Of a stretch of DNA of 64,000 nucleotides, positions 34,126-45,550 are shown piece after piece. Positions within the stretch are counted from its first letter, which is position 1. The number at the start of each line of letters is the position of its first letter. Origin of the DNA: Takakia lepidozioides (Eukaryota; Streptophyta; Takakiopsida; Takakiales; Takakiaceae); contig CM060732.1 in NCBI GenBank assembly GCA_030704615.1, positions 11,472,001-11,536,000 on the forward strand, given 5' to 3'. A model generated the notes under the pieces. It did no database searches and was not told the DNA's origin. It saw nothing but the letters and a program-made list of their open reading frames with translations. Both the position numbers and the translations under genes were made by a program.

Positions 34126-35577
34126 AAGCTACGTGAGGAGCTGGAGGAGTTGCTTTTAGCGATCTCATCTCGCCATCCACGTCGTGTCACCATTGAGGTG
34201 AAATATGTTAAGCTAAATTTCGCCCACGATTGTCATGCATCGTGGTACAGATTTCCTTCGCAGAAAGATGAGAGCCGCGATCACGACATTTGATTGGCAG
34301 TTCTCCGTGCAATTACTTCCTCCGTCGTGGATATGGTATCCTTGGAGCTGCAACGGGCCGACACGAAGGCACATTACGAAGCGGAGTTGCAGGAGTTCTG
34401 CAGAGGCTTGTACTCCAACCAGACTTTACGACACCTAGTCATCGGGTACTATGTTGTCGACGCAGACGGACAATTGAGTATGGTACATCACGTCGCAGAG
34501 ATACTTCGCGTGAACAACTTTCTAAAACGTCTTGAGATTGATGGGATAGCCATCAACACAGATTCAGCCAAGCTCTTGGCTATCGCTTTGCGTGAAAATC
34601 GTGCCCTGCAAAATTTGCATTTGTCTCAGTCCTCCTTTCTGCCTGTGTCTACATCCCATGGGTCGGCAGAGGGAGTGCAAATGTTGGTGGCTCTTTTGGT
34701 TGCCATAGATCCCTTAGGCTCCAACTTTGTGTTGCAGACGTTACGGATGGGGTGTTGTCTCGGATACGATAGCGTCATTAATGACGAGGCAGCCAAGCAC
34801 GTGGCAGCGATGTTGTGTGGCAATTCTTCCTTGTTGGAGCTTGAGCTATCGTATTGGACGATGAAGTCGGAGGGCGGTGCTGCTATCGGCAGGGCTTTGG
34901 CCACCAACACCACCCTTACAACTCTAAGCGTGCAAGGCTGCACGATTGGGGCGGATGGTGTGGAGGCGATAGCACAACATCTCGCACACCACAATTCTTC
35001 TCTCACAGGCCTTAGTGTTGGCAACACTTGGAGGACAGAGATAGAGGGAAGCAAGGCAGTCAACGCATTGGCCAACATGTTTTGATCCAACTCCACGTTG
35101 ACCTATGTGGACCTGTCACATAGTCGGTTTAACGAAGAAGGTATTGTGGAACTCTTCAAATCACTAGCCACCAACACGTCTTTGACAGACCTTGATCTTA
35201 CGGGTTGCGAGGTTGTCGCCGGGGACAGGGTGTTGGCAGCAATCGGGGATTCACAGCGAGCCAATCTGTGTCTACAAAGACTCTGTACAGGGAATTCTTC
35301 CTTGTGCCATGTAGATTGGAGGTGTGTAGAGAGAAGGGAGCAGCAATCGGTGTTACGAGGAATGATGAGCTCCGTGAGTCCGGAGGCAGCGAGCGTGTTG
35401 ACTTACGGCGCCGCTGGTACTCAACCGTACTTCCACTTTCTCATATTACATTCTTCCTGTTTTGCTTTGCACCTCTTGAGGACGCCGAATGTAACAAGTA
35501 ACTCCGCAATACCGTGTAAGAATTCTGAATTCAGAACTAATCATTGGATGGTGTGGATCGTAAGTCGATCAATGTAA
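34126..35577 (+). pseudogene. leucine-rich repeat protein (ribonuclease-inhibitor type), two in-frame TGA codons
   Basis: A single frame covers three pieces: 34126-34293, 34294-35085 and 35086-35577, separated only by TGA at 34291-34293 and 35083-35085. The sequence has RNase-inhibitor-like LRRs: LKRLEIDGIAIN, NSSLLELELSYW, NTTLTTLSVQGCTIGADG, NSTLTYVDLSHSRFNEEG and NTSLTDLDLTGCEVVAGD. Such repeats form a curved protein-binding surface and occur in many immune and regulatory proteins; no NB-ARC or kinase part is present here. The 5' end abuts the right edge of the transposon block, so an N-terminal part is probably lost. The repeat register weakens after about 35250. Confidence 0.8.
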
Positions 35578-35610
35578 TAATTTGATCATGTGGCTGAAGT
35601 GGATTATGCA

Positions 35611-35697
35611 GTGGAACCCCTCGGCCAGTGGGGATTGCAGCCTGTCGGACTCCCCATCAAAGTTCACCTCATCCTCCCAGTGGCAGAGGGGTTCCAC
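35611..35697. repeat. imperfect hairpin, ~23-bp arms
   Basis: GTGGAACCCCTCGGCCAGTG at 35611 is mirrored by the complement at 35675-35697 with a few mismatches, around a 40-nt loop. Its right arm is the edge of the X repeat (35688-35892). Confidence 0.75.
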
Positions 35698-35892
35698 ATC
35701 ACCTAACCTGCCGTTAAGAGACGCTGTAGAACCGGCAAACATTCTCAGTGTATACAATTTATCCCAATCTTAACATGAGATAAATGAATGAATACCAAAG
35801 TTCAAACTGAGGCTGTATCAATTTACTATGATTCATTTACTTTTACTCTCCCCTTGAAGAGATGGGCTCAAACCTTCCAAAATAAAAGTAGA
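35688..35892 (-). repeat. X repeat, left copy
   Basis: About 205 bp reverse-complementary to 44981-45186 with few differences (shared TTTGAGCCCATCTCTTCAAG). Here it is joined directly to the end of the SERAC1/clathrin arm, at the splice donor after the VTNKHKLFK exon. Confidence 0.9.
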
Positions 35893-38800
35893 ATGTACCT
35901 GGCCTGAATCTTGAAGAGCTTGTGCTTGTTTGTGACATCAACAAGCTCAGCATCACATTGACCACGTCTGTATGCAATTACTTCAAGTGTGTAATCCTCC
36001 TTTGTCTCACAATATTTACCAATGACCTTAAGAGTCATAGTAGCGGTTTCTGGTCAGAAAGAGCTCTGGATCTTTGTTTGTATCAACGATGATCTTCCCC
36101 AATGCATTATGTGCATGCACTTCTTTGCTCCCTTCACTCACAAGATGCTCTAAGAACTGAGTCAGCAATCCCAACTGGTTCCTGTCCAACCCATCAAACT
36201 GTTAGTTTGATTCATCCTGAGACAACAGACAGCTTCCACATGGAATTAAAAAGTCAGTAATGTGCCCTCTTTCAATACATTTTCATTTTGCGCATAACCT
36301 GAGAATTGACTGTGACATAGACATCATGCTAGGAGCAAACAAACAGATTAAAAATGACATAAAGCCACCCTGGAACAATTTATTACCTCTTCTCCCACTC
36401 ATCAACCACTGCCTCCACTGGCAGTAAAGAGCAGACAGACAAGATAGGGTCCTCGATGAAATCCTTGGGGTGGCCATCATCCAGCAATTGCCGAACCACC
36501 AGAGGCGCATTTTCTGGGTTCACCTGCACAAGGAAGGATCATTAGAAACTTTATTTGCATGGACATAAAAGTGACTGTTTGACCTCCAGGGCAAGAATGA
36601 TGTATACATCCAGACACACTGCAAAAATTAATGTAGAGACAAAACTAGATTAAAAAGAACACAAATAAGAGGGGACAAAATTATCACTCCCGATAACAGG
36701 TCTCTGCTTTCAGTCAGTGTATTCAGGATATTTCCTGTTCCTCCAAGAGCAGGTGCACTCAGGCCTAATGGAAAGTATATTCCGGCCCTGAGTCAAGACG
36801 CACCAGTGTAGATCAACAAAATTAACAGATTGAAGTATGATGAGCAGAGAACAAAGTGCAAGAGTGCAAAAGCAGAAATAGGACCTGAAGGGCATGCATG
36901 TAAAGACCAGCTTTCCAACAGAGCTCAGCAATTTGAGGACGGTCATAATGGCTGAACATGCCCTTTGCCAAAATTGAATCAGCTATGCTGGGGGACGCGA
37001 CCAGACTGATCTTCAAGACCTGCATAACCAACAACATTCATTTACACATGTCAGCCGCATTATCCAGTGGATTGACATGACCTTGTCGATCATATCTACA
37101 GGTAAGTACTAAGTACGTGCAAGGTAGCTATGTAAAGTGACAAGGTCATAGAAGGATAATCAAGATGCACACCATAGCAAGGGGAAAGAACAGGAAACCA
37201 ACAGACAAGTTACAGGAGGGCACAGACCATGCAAGTCCATCTGCACTGCACATTGTAAGAGTCAGAGCTAACTCTACCTTAGTTTGAAGCATGGCATGCT
37301 CTGGAAGGTTAGGCTTCAAAACATCCAGAAGAAAAGCAATTGCCTCCCTGATCATGTTGCGCTGCAAAACACAAACTCCGGATCAATAGGTTCCGCTTTT
37401 AAGCCTCAAGTTCCGGTGAAGATTAGTGAATAGAATACACTTATGGTCATCATCCATTGATTCATACCTCAAGGAACAACTCAGTTATGGTGTTGTAGTC
37501 GTCTGGGCACCCTCCTTCAAGTTGAGAGATCATTAGAGCAAAGTTCACATCACCTTGCACTCCAGTGACCAGATAAAACTTGGAACATATGCACAATATG
37601 CTAAGAACACAATCTACAAAAAACCATGGGCACTAAAGCTGAGAAGAGACGTTGTAGGACACATTTCACAGGGTCAGATTGCAAGATTGATTGCAGCAGG
37701 ATAGCCTGTAGCATAAGGAAGATATTGCTCACCTAGAGCTCAGTGGAAGGTGTTGCGCATTAGTCATCACTATGCTGCAAAATCCAGATTACATCGGCGG
37801 AATACAGGGACACATTAATGATAACACAAGTGAGGGACAATTATGGCGAGGAGATAAAATGTCCACTACTGACATGAGGACGTACCGGTGGTTTTTGGCA
37901 AATCTTCAGCAGCATCAACAATTTGTCATATATGATATGTTCTCTGGAAGGAGGTCGCGTGATATCCAGATGATCCGACTCCTCCACTTTGTAGTTGTTA
38001 CAGCCAGATAATCTTATGGCAGACTCATACGGCACAATCCAACCCTACGAGATAGAAAATTCATCTTTTCAACCACTGGAGTAGTAACACTTTCTTGAAC
38101 CTCAAAGAGTTGTTATATAAAAGGCAGCCTTCAAGATATCTAAACCACTTAGACCATAGATGACACAATTCAGCTTCTGATTCATCTGCACGGCATTGTT
38201 GCACTGTGCATCGTTGCTTGTGCAGGGAGGTTTACCATAGGTCTGTGTTCTCCACATGTGATGGAAAGTAAGCAATTCAACCTCTCAGAGGGGAAAAATT
38301 CTCCAGTCTTAGTTAATGTTGAAGCAGCACGTACACCTAGCTAACCCTAAAATACTGCACTACTTGACACTATCATAAAATGCCTTGCATCATGTTCCTA
38401 TCCAATTAGTAAATTTTATTAGTACCAATACTCCGCAGCATTTCTTGGTTTGTCATTATGAGAAACTCCAGAGAACGTACCCAATTTTGTGTTGGTTTGC
38501 CCTCTCCGAAAGCAAAGATGTGGATTTGAAGTCTACAAATAACTCCCTCAAATTCTGTTGATAAACGCTCAATCAGGTCGTGTTGTATATTTCCTGAGGG
38601 CTCCAATTTACCAAAACTTCCCAAGTTCATTGCGGAATGGGGAACAGCATAGTGTGCAATGCCTCGGAGATTTGATAAGAACGCTTTTGCATTCTCAGCA
38701 GCCTCCTTGTCCAATTCGTTCGCACATGGCATGGTTTCAGTCCTTGCAGTATGTACCACTAAGCTCTTCACAGCCAAACCTCCGTAGCCATGGCCAACAA

Positions 38801-38958
38801 GCACAATTGGTGTTTGCCATCCGAAACTGGAACGAGATGAACTGCACATGAACAGGATCAAGCAATATCAGATTTTGATCTTGGACGCCAAAATGTGCAT
38901 AGACATTTCCAGATCCTGTTCTGAACAGCTAACCCTCACCATTTCCTTTCAACATCTA
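35890..38958 (-). pseudogene. SERAC1-like/clathrin heavy chain chimera, left copy of inverted duplication
   Basis: In minus-strand order: a SERAC1-like hydrolase exon (38841-38481; SSFGWQTPIVLVGHGYGG), a second exon (about 38035-37875; GWIVPYESAIRLSGCNNYKV), then clathrin heavy chain exons: [17 protein letters not shown] (about 37550-37470), [20 protein letters not shown] (about 37365-37280), [20 protein letters not shown] (about 37020-36890), [15 protein letters not shown] (about 36523-36387), and [19 protein letters not shown] to VTNKHKLFK (about 36200-35893). GT-AG introns are retained. Several clathrin exons, about 170 residues between the GLYMHALQ and NPENAPLVV regions, are absent. The hydrolase nucleophile elbow reads GHGYG where GHSxG is expected. 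Some exons carry frameshifts. Clathrin coats endocytic vesicles; SERAC1-like proteins are lipid-modifying hydrolases. This composite is not a working gene. Confidence 0.87.
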
Positions 38959-39101
38959 GGTGGATAAGATCGAGGACTAGGAGCTAGGCTCCGGATCTGC
39001 CTTCACATTCCAGCGAAAGTGAGAATCTCTTTTGACTGCCTAAACTTCTTGTTCAATGAACAGGCTAGCAAACCATAGTATTCAAGTGAGAAGCAATGTA
39101 C

Positions 39102-39385
39102 CTGACTAAGCTTTGCTGCAACCTCCTGCCAAAGTCGTCAACAGCTTGGATGTTGGAATATCTAACATCTGCACTATGAGATACGAGTAGAACACGCACT
39201 GTTCCTTCCAGGTCTTCTGGCAGCCACTTCACTGGCCAGGAGAGTTCATGATTGTCATGATGCACCCATGTGTGCTGTGAAACACTGCTTTCCTTTCCAA
39301 ACTAGAATCCATGGAAAAAGATGACATCCAGGGTGGTTTCCCGATCATCGTTAGGGGGTGGCCACACTTGTTGAACAAGGTAAAC
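39102..39385 (-). pseudogene. upstream SERAC1-like exon with premature stop
   Basis: Between an acceptor (ACTTTGCCCAG) and a donor (GTCAG/GTACAT), this exon reads VYLVQQVWPPPND, DVIFFHGF, stop, FGKES, then WPVKWLPEDLEGTVRVLLVS and DDFGRRLQQSLVR. It is the N-terminal part of the same alpha/beta hydrolase (FFHGF is the oxyanion-loop strand). The reading phase joins correctly to the exon at 38841. The TAG at 39302-39304 is in frame and is a likely C-to-T change from CAG. The right copy of the duplication lacks this exon. Confidence 0.8.
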
Positions 39386-39389
39386 CTGG

Positions 39390-40139
39390 GCAAAGTTAAA
39401 GAGATCTTGAGTCAGAAGTGTTGTATAGTTTCCAGAACATTGATTCAAAGCTTCAAGAGTTCTCTTGAAGTGCCAAACGCTTCTCGAGTGAGCTTGCAAT
39501 GCTTCTTTGACAACTTGTGTCCACAATATTGTTTGAAGCAATGCATACATATGTTACCATATCCAGAGTCTAAAACCATGTTGCAAAAAACAAATGAGTT
39601 GTTCCAGAACAAAACTAGAGATGTGGTAAGCACAGTTGCAGAGATCTGATGAGCTTGCTTGTGAGTCTAGAGTGAAAAGAATTAACTTCTCATAAAAGCT
39701 ACTTATGTCGTATGATGTACTTTAGTACTTCTGGAACAGGAGTCACTTCGTGATCTTTCACAAGGTTTGCAGCTTTAGAATGAACGCGTTTTGCACTAGG
39801 CGCATTCATAAGCTGTGACAGGATCCTGAGTGTTCTCATGATTCAGTAAAAGGTGCTCATAACATATTTGAGAACTGAATACCTCTGACCCATCAGTTAG
39901 AGATGCCTGTGGACAAGGTAGGGGTACCTCATGACAAAAGATTGTACTCATAAGACGTTGTTTGCCGTAGCCTTGTGGCCATTGACCCCGCGCCCAGTTT
40001 GAGCGGGAATAAAAGGGACAGAACCTACCTCTGTCAGGGGCTGATGTTGGTACAAAGTTGGTAAACAGGGGTACAGGCACAATTCCCTTGATAGATTTGA
40101 AGAGAGCGTCTCTTTGGTGAGAGAACCCCGGACAGTGTA
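39390..40139. other. unassigned sequence between the hydrolase exons and LINE-A
   Basis: Minus-strand frames at 39445-39633 and 39796-40080 could hold further upstream hydrolase exons, but I cannot recognise any conserved motif in them. Confidence 0.35.
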
Positions 40140-42953
40140 TCAGAAAATGAATATTGTCTTCAGTCTAGTGCCGAGAGTGGGTAGACCCTTGAGGTCATCC
40201 AAGATGTCCTCCCCCATGTCACTGACTGGAAACAAGTTCAGGGAAGTTTTCTGCCTAACTTCATTTTCATCAGACAATCTCATGGCAACAGACATGGCTT
40301 TGGACACTACAGCCTCTAAGTCAGATTTATCCAGCAGGGTCAAGACTTGCGGATCCAGGTCCAGGTCCTTGAGAATCTCTTCTACTCTCTTCTGCCAGGA
40401 CTTAGCCTGTTTGACAGGGCGGTCCTGTTTCCAAGATATAGAGTCGACTAACTTAGGATATCTGGTGTTGGGCATATGTTGCAGCTGACCCCACCATCTG
40501 ACCTTGAATTCATCTCGTCGGGAGCTTAAGGACGGAATGCCAAACTCACCTGGAACAGCCACATTGGCTGTTTTGGAGCATGCTGACATACACTCCTTAA
40601 CCACCCCCACTTGAATGGATTCTAGAGACTTAGCCTGGTTGGAGTTATCAACCCATATTGCAGATCCGTACTCCAAGGCAGGTCTAATAACACGACAAAG
40701 CATGGTTTTCTTAACCTCAGAGTTGACCCCTCTGCAGTGGAAAAATTTAGTGAGCCCCAGAGCTTTGCCCTTGCCAGTTTGAACAACTTTCCAGATATGT
40801 GCATCCCAATTACAATTGGAGGAAAACTCAACACCCAGGTAAGTGTAGGAAGGGAGGACCGGGATCTCTTGGCTACCCCACTGCCACTTAAGATCACTTC
40901 CTCCCTCTCCTCTGTCGTTGAATGCTACCACTGCACATTTGCTGACATTAGCCTCTAGCCCCCAAAGATCAAAGTATCTCTTCGCGCAATCAATCAACTC
41001 CTGGAGATTGGTTGGAGTCTCCCCTATGCCTGCGAAGTCATCCGCAAACATAAGGGCTGGTATGGTGGTATCACCCACCCTTAACCCAAATCCCTCACTT
41101 TCCACATCCTTGAGGAGTTGATTGATGAAAACATTGAAGAGCAGAGGGGAGAGAGTACATCCTTGAGCTACACCTTGGTCTATGTCAAAGAAGTTGGACT
41201 TCTGTCCGTTAACAGTGACACAGCTTTTGGTGTGAGCATACAAGTTGTGGACAACTCTCCACATCTTTCCCTTGATCCCACAAGACCAGAGGCGGAACCA
41301 TAGGCCATCTCTCCACACTGTGTCATAAGCCTTTTTGACATCCAGGAAAAAAACATAAGTGGGTTTCCTTTCTTTTTTCCTTCCCTGGATAATCTGGCTT
41401 AGAGTGAAGATATGATCCACACAGCCCCTGTTTTGCCGAAAGCCAGCTTGGCCTTCGTGGAAACAACCTCTAGACTCCAGATCAACCTTGAGACGAGTAC
41501 TTATAACTCTGCAGAATGTCTTGCCAACAGCATTGAGGAGCGTGATGCCACGGTAGTTCCCCGGTTCTTCTCTGTCACCCTTCTTGTATAGATTGACAAT
41601 GACCCCCTGTTGCCAGCGAAAGGGGATCATTTCAGTCTTCCAGATAAGGTTAAAGAGGAGAACTAGGGCCTCTATCATGGGATCGCCACCGTGCTTGATA
41701 AGCTCGTTGACAATACCATCAGGTCCACCAGCTTTATATCCATTTAAATGTTCAATTGCTTCCACAATCTCAGAAGAACTAATGGGAGCGTTATAAGCCA
41801 TTAAAATATACTCCAGTTCATCAGGGCTGTTTTGAATCATAGGAACAGTTTTTCCAACTGTGTCCCTCCATTCAGCAAAAGACCCCTCACTGTTAGACCT
41901 AGAAGTTCTGCCAAGGATACTGTAGTGAGTTTCAAAGGTTTTGACAATGTCAACCGATGAAGTCACCACTGCACCTTTAGTAGTCTTCAGCGCTGGTACT
42001 TGCTGACCGTTTTTCAGCTTGTACAAACATTGAAGGGCCAACCAGAATTTCTTGTCATTACCACCATGGTGGTTTGAGTTTATTTCACTGTATAACTTGT
42101 CCCAGTATAATTTCTTCTGAGACCTAACAAGCTGATTGATATCTTTACGGAGCTGGTAGTACCTCGCCCACAATTCTCTGTTGGTTTTCAAATTGCAGCA
42201 CTCTTTATAGAGGGCTCGTCTCTCAGCTATCTTGAATTTAATCTCATTGGTCCACCAATTAACAGCTCTACCGCAGACAATTTGTTTCCTCCCGATGATC
42301 TTGTCAGCCACGGAGGAAACGAAACTCTCCCAAGAGTCCACTGCTCTTTCGACTTCATTTCTTGCGTTGTCAGAGCGAGACTGAAGTTCTTGGAGCGATT
42401 GGACAAAATGAGGGAGAGCCTCTTGCAAGGCCTGGACGTACTCAGCCTTGACCTCCTCATTATGGAATTCTTCTATGCGCCACTTCCGAATCGAACGTTT
42501 CACAGATCTCTTGGTGTTGGGAAAACACCTTTTGATCTCAGTCCAAACCAGGAAGTGGTCAGAGGTACCAATATCAGTTCTGTCGATCAACACATTGGCA
42601 CACTGGGGGAACAAATTTTTGTCCATTATGATATAGTCCACAACGGAACGTTCCCCAGTTTGGGATTTCTCACGAGTCCACTGCACTTGGTCACCTCTTG
42701 TCCTGTTATTCAAGGTGAAAAGCTGAAGCTCTTCCAGGCAGTTAATTAACCGTCTGCCATTAGAATTCAGCTCGTCCTTACCAAAAGGCCCAATGATATC
42801 GTCCTGATGGAGCCCTTTGCCCACCCGTGCATTGAAGTCACCCAATAGCACCACCTGACCTTTGGCAAGGAATGAAGCACAGTCCAGCTTTACATCTTCG
42901 AAGGCTTTGTCTGCGTCAGCACTGAGGGTCCCTCTGTGGGCATGTAAACACAA
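40140..42953 (-). pseudogene. ORF2 of LINE-A: endonuclease C-terminus plus reverse transcriptase, 937 codons open
   Basis: ORF2 proteins nick the target and reverse-transcribe the element RNA. The frame contains the endonuclease motifs LLGDFNARVG and TSDHFLVW, then RT: GPDGIVNELIK, GVIVNLYKKGDREEPGNYRG, QAGFRQNRGC, FFLDVKKAYDTVW, AQGCTLSPLLFNVF, the catalytic FADDFAG (Phe in place of the usual Tyr) and YLGVEFS. The C-terminal part has a conserved WWGQLQHM segment. The endonuclease N-terminus (43280-42976) is in another frame because of small deletions near 42960-42980, where LINE-B keeps the original phase. Only this frameshift and ORF1 decay separate it from an intact element. Confidence 0.9.
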
Positions 42954-43376
42954 CCCACAAAGAGGTCCTTCGTACTCATGCCTTCAGATTCAGTTTTAGC
43001 CAGATACTATGCTCGTACCTCAAACCCTTGTTGATAATTTCACAATTGTCAAACAAGAAATCATGGACAAAGAATCCAACCCCTTTTTGACCGCGTTTGG
43101 CAGAGGCTGCCTTGAGAGTACACATCTTACCTGCCCATTTATAACCATTGACATCTCCAACCAGTTTATCCGACGTTTCCCATGTTTCTTGCCCAGCACA
43201 GATATGAATATCATTAGTCCGAAGAACTTGTCCCACTTCAAGTTGTTTCCTTTGGTTGGTCAACCCTGAGAAGTTGAAAGTGGCCAGCCGCAAGCCAGCC
43301 CTTTGCATGTGAATTGTTTGTCGTCTAGGTAGCTTGTGATTGCTCCTGGACGGCCAACCATTCTGCAAAGGGAGGA

Positions 43377-43760
43377 CAGTTACCCCATGTGTAGATTTTG
43401 CTCGTCTTGTGTAAACTTTGAGAATTGGTAAACCATTCAGGGTACCAAATCCTTCAGTTACACGACTCACAAGCTCCGCACACATAGGGACAGATTGTCC
43501 GTCAGACTGCTTGGGGACAATTACCCCGTGTATAGATTTTGCTAGTCTTGAGGATTGGTAAACCATTTAGAGTACCAAATCCTTCAGTTACACAACCTTC
43601 AGGCTCTGCACACTTAGGGACAGATTGTCCATCTGACGGCTTGGGGACAATTACCCCGTGTATAGAATTTGTTCGTCTTGTGTAAACCTTGAGGATTGGT
43701 AAACCATTCAGAGTACCAAATCCTTCAGATTCAGGACGTTCAGGTTCCGTACACATAGGG
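43377..43760 (-). repeat. three ~125-bp tandem units in the LINE-A 5' coding region
   Basis: Each unit encodes about 41 residues with EGFGTLNGLPILKVYTRR and (S/T)xHGVxV followed by a DGQSVPxCAE-like stretch. LINE-B lacks this part altogether, through a deletion joining ORF1 to the endonuclease. The units may vary in number between copies. Confidence 0.85.
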
Positions 43761-44300
43761 GGATCTTGTCCTTCTGGCTGTTTGGATTCAACCTCATCCA
43801 GGGCATCAAACCGATTAGAAACTATCCTTGCCCTTGGTTGTCTTCCTAGAGCACCCCATTGAATCACCAATGTTTAAGACCGCTCTCCAGCCAATCAAGG
43901 GACGAACTTCTTTGAGATTGAATTGATGTGGGACTCTATTAGAAGCACTTTTGGTCATTGCAACCTTCAACGTACCCCTGTTATCAAGTCTCGAGATGGA
44001 ACTATTAGCCATGAAATCCAAGCCTAAGCTAGAGCATGTAGTTTTAAAGGACACATCGTCCATCCTGGGATTCACCCCAAAAACTACACATGAAGCCCTA
44101 GATTTGGCATAAGTAACCAATTCCCAGGAATCACCCTGAGGATGTTCATAGGAGCTAAAATTTTGATTGTAGTCGCAGGCTATAAGTTTAAGCACAGGAA
44201 CCAACCCGAGCCCAAGTGCTGAGTATGCTAGACAGAGCATACTACTGCCCAATTTGGGGGGAGGGCTGCCCCCAAGCGGTAAGGGTCCGCTTGTTACCAT

Positions 44301-44980
44301 GACAAAAGGAAGGAACTTTGAGACGATGACCTCTTCCAGACACACTCACTTGCACCTATGACCTAGCCTAACATACACCGATCGTAGACAATACCATTTG
44401 GTACCCCCAAGGAGTGACGAGGAGACCTCATACCACATGGTTTTGGTTCCTATTGCTGCTTTTGACCTTTTCTCCACCATAGTCATTAACCCTTGCACGG
44501 ATACACACCACTTGTTACTCTCAACCGGAGCAGCTGTTCCTGGAATACGAGCCTTGAGACCGCACACCACCCATCACCACAATCGCATGTGAAATCATCA
44601 GATCTTGACTTTTCACCAACTCTTGATGATTCTCCGTGATCTCTCGCTCTACAGTACTCGTGGTTGATTATGGTTGACTGCTAAATGCAAAAAACAGAAG
44701 TGGGGGCTGATGATACAAGAACAAACCTAAGAATGCAATTGCGCAATGGCATGGAATCCTATGGAAACATTTGGTGAGCACATCCTGACGCAGCATGTGG
44801 AGGACCCGACAGCGTGTCAGATAGAGGTGGGTCTTCCATGCAGCTTGTGACTGGCTTGACTAAGTTGGTGGAGGGATTGAGTAAGCTTTCGCGAGACGGG
44901 ACCAGTACATCAGAACTAGATGCACCGCAACAATATATGGATACCGTATGTGTATTTTGTTCCAAGAAATGCGTCTTTTA
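44301..44980. other. no gene recognised
   Basis: Sequence just 5' of LINE-A. A frame at 44814-45041 runs into the X repeat but shows no conserved motif. Confidence 0.4.
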
Positions 44981-45186
44981 TTCTACTTTTATTTTGGAAG
45001 GTTTGAGCCCATCTCTTCAAGGGGAGAGTAAAAGTAAATGAATCATAGTAAATTGATACAGCCTCAGTTTGAATTTTGGTATTTTTTCATTTATCTCATG
45101 TTAAGATTGGGATAAATTGTATACATTGAGAATGTTTGCCAGTTCTACTGCGCCTCTTAACGGTAGGTTAGGTGATGTGGAACCCC
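44981..45186 (+). repeat. X repeat, right copy
   Basis: Reverse complement of 35688-35892. It lies about 1.5 kb upstream of the right SERAC1/clathrin arm, whereas on the left the equivalent segment is attached to the downstream end of the arm. Confidence 0.9.
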
Positions 45187-45189
45187 GAC

Positions 45190-45440
45190 TATATGGCTAT
45201 GTACATATACCAAACATGATACCAATGTAAGAGTATCAACGTGTGAGAGTTTGATATATTAAACTTATATGGAACACATATCCCAACTTCAACATGATAC
45301 CTTACATAAGGGTATCCAAACAATATTATTTTTGATAATTCTCAAGATGATGCAACGGAAGCCTTTCATCAATTGTCAAGTTTGATTTTGTCTGTTTCTT
45401 TCGGAGCCAGCCATGTTTCTTTTTGCCAATGAATCACAGG
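45190..45440. repeat. dispersed repeat with GATACC...GGTATC motifs, copy 1
   Basis: Matches 53233-53540 in the same orientation (shared ATGTACATATACCAAACATG, ACATGATACC and GTCTGTTTCTTTC), minus an internal ~60 bp present in the second copy. The right part corresponds to the 3' end of the zinc-finger exon at 53422. Confidence 0.8.
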
Positions 45441-45550
45441 AAGCTGCTGATCTCTCTCCGTCTCTGGCTCTCCCTTTCTCGCTGAGGCTGATGAGGGTGG
45501 CTTCACAACTCCACAATTTCCTCAAGGGCACAAGAAAGAGGGCCAGCAAG

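Larger units (their letters stand above)
40140..44300 (-). mobile_element. LINE-A: nearly complete non-LTR retrotransposon
   Basis: Homology with LINE-B sets the 5' edge at 44300 (ending TTGTTACCAT on the plus strand) and supports sequence down to about 40190. From the 5' end (minus): a decayed ORF1-like region (about 44250-43860), three ~125-bp tandem units (43377-43760), an apurinic-endonuclease-like N-terminus (LRLATFNFSGL, GQETW), then the long ORF2 described separately. The region between endonuclease halves is frameshifted near 42960. No poly-A tail or target-site duplication was confirmed. Confidence 0.88.

Noticed and set aside
34291-35085. Programmed TGA readthrough or selenocysteine for the two in-frame TGA codons of the LRR frame.
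   Set aside because: Land plants lack selenocysteine insertion, no conserved readthrough context is visible, and the gene is 5'-truncated beside a transposon; decay is simpler.
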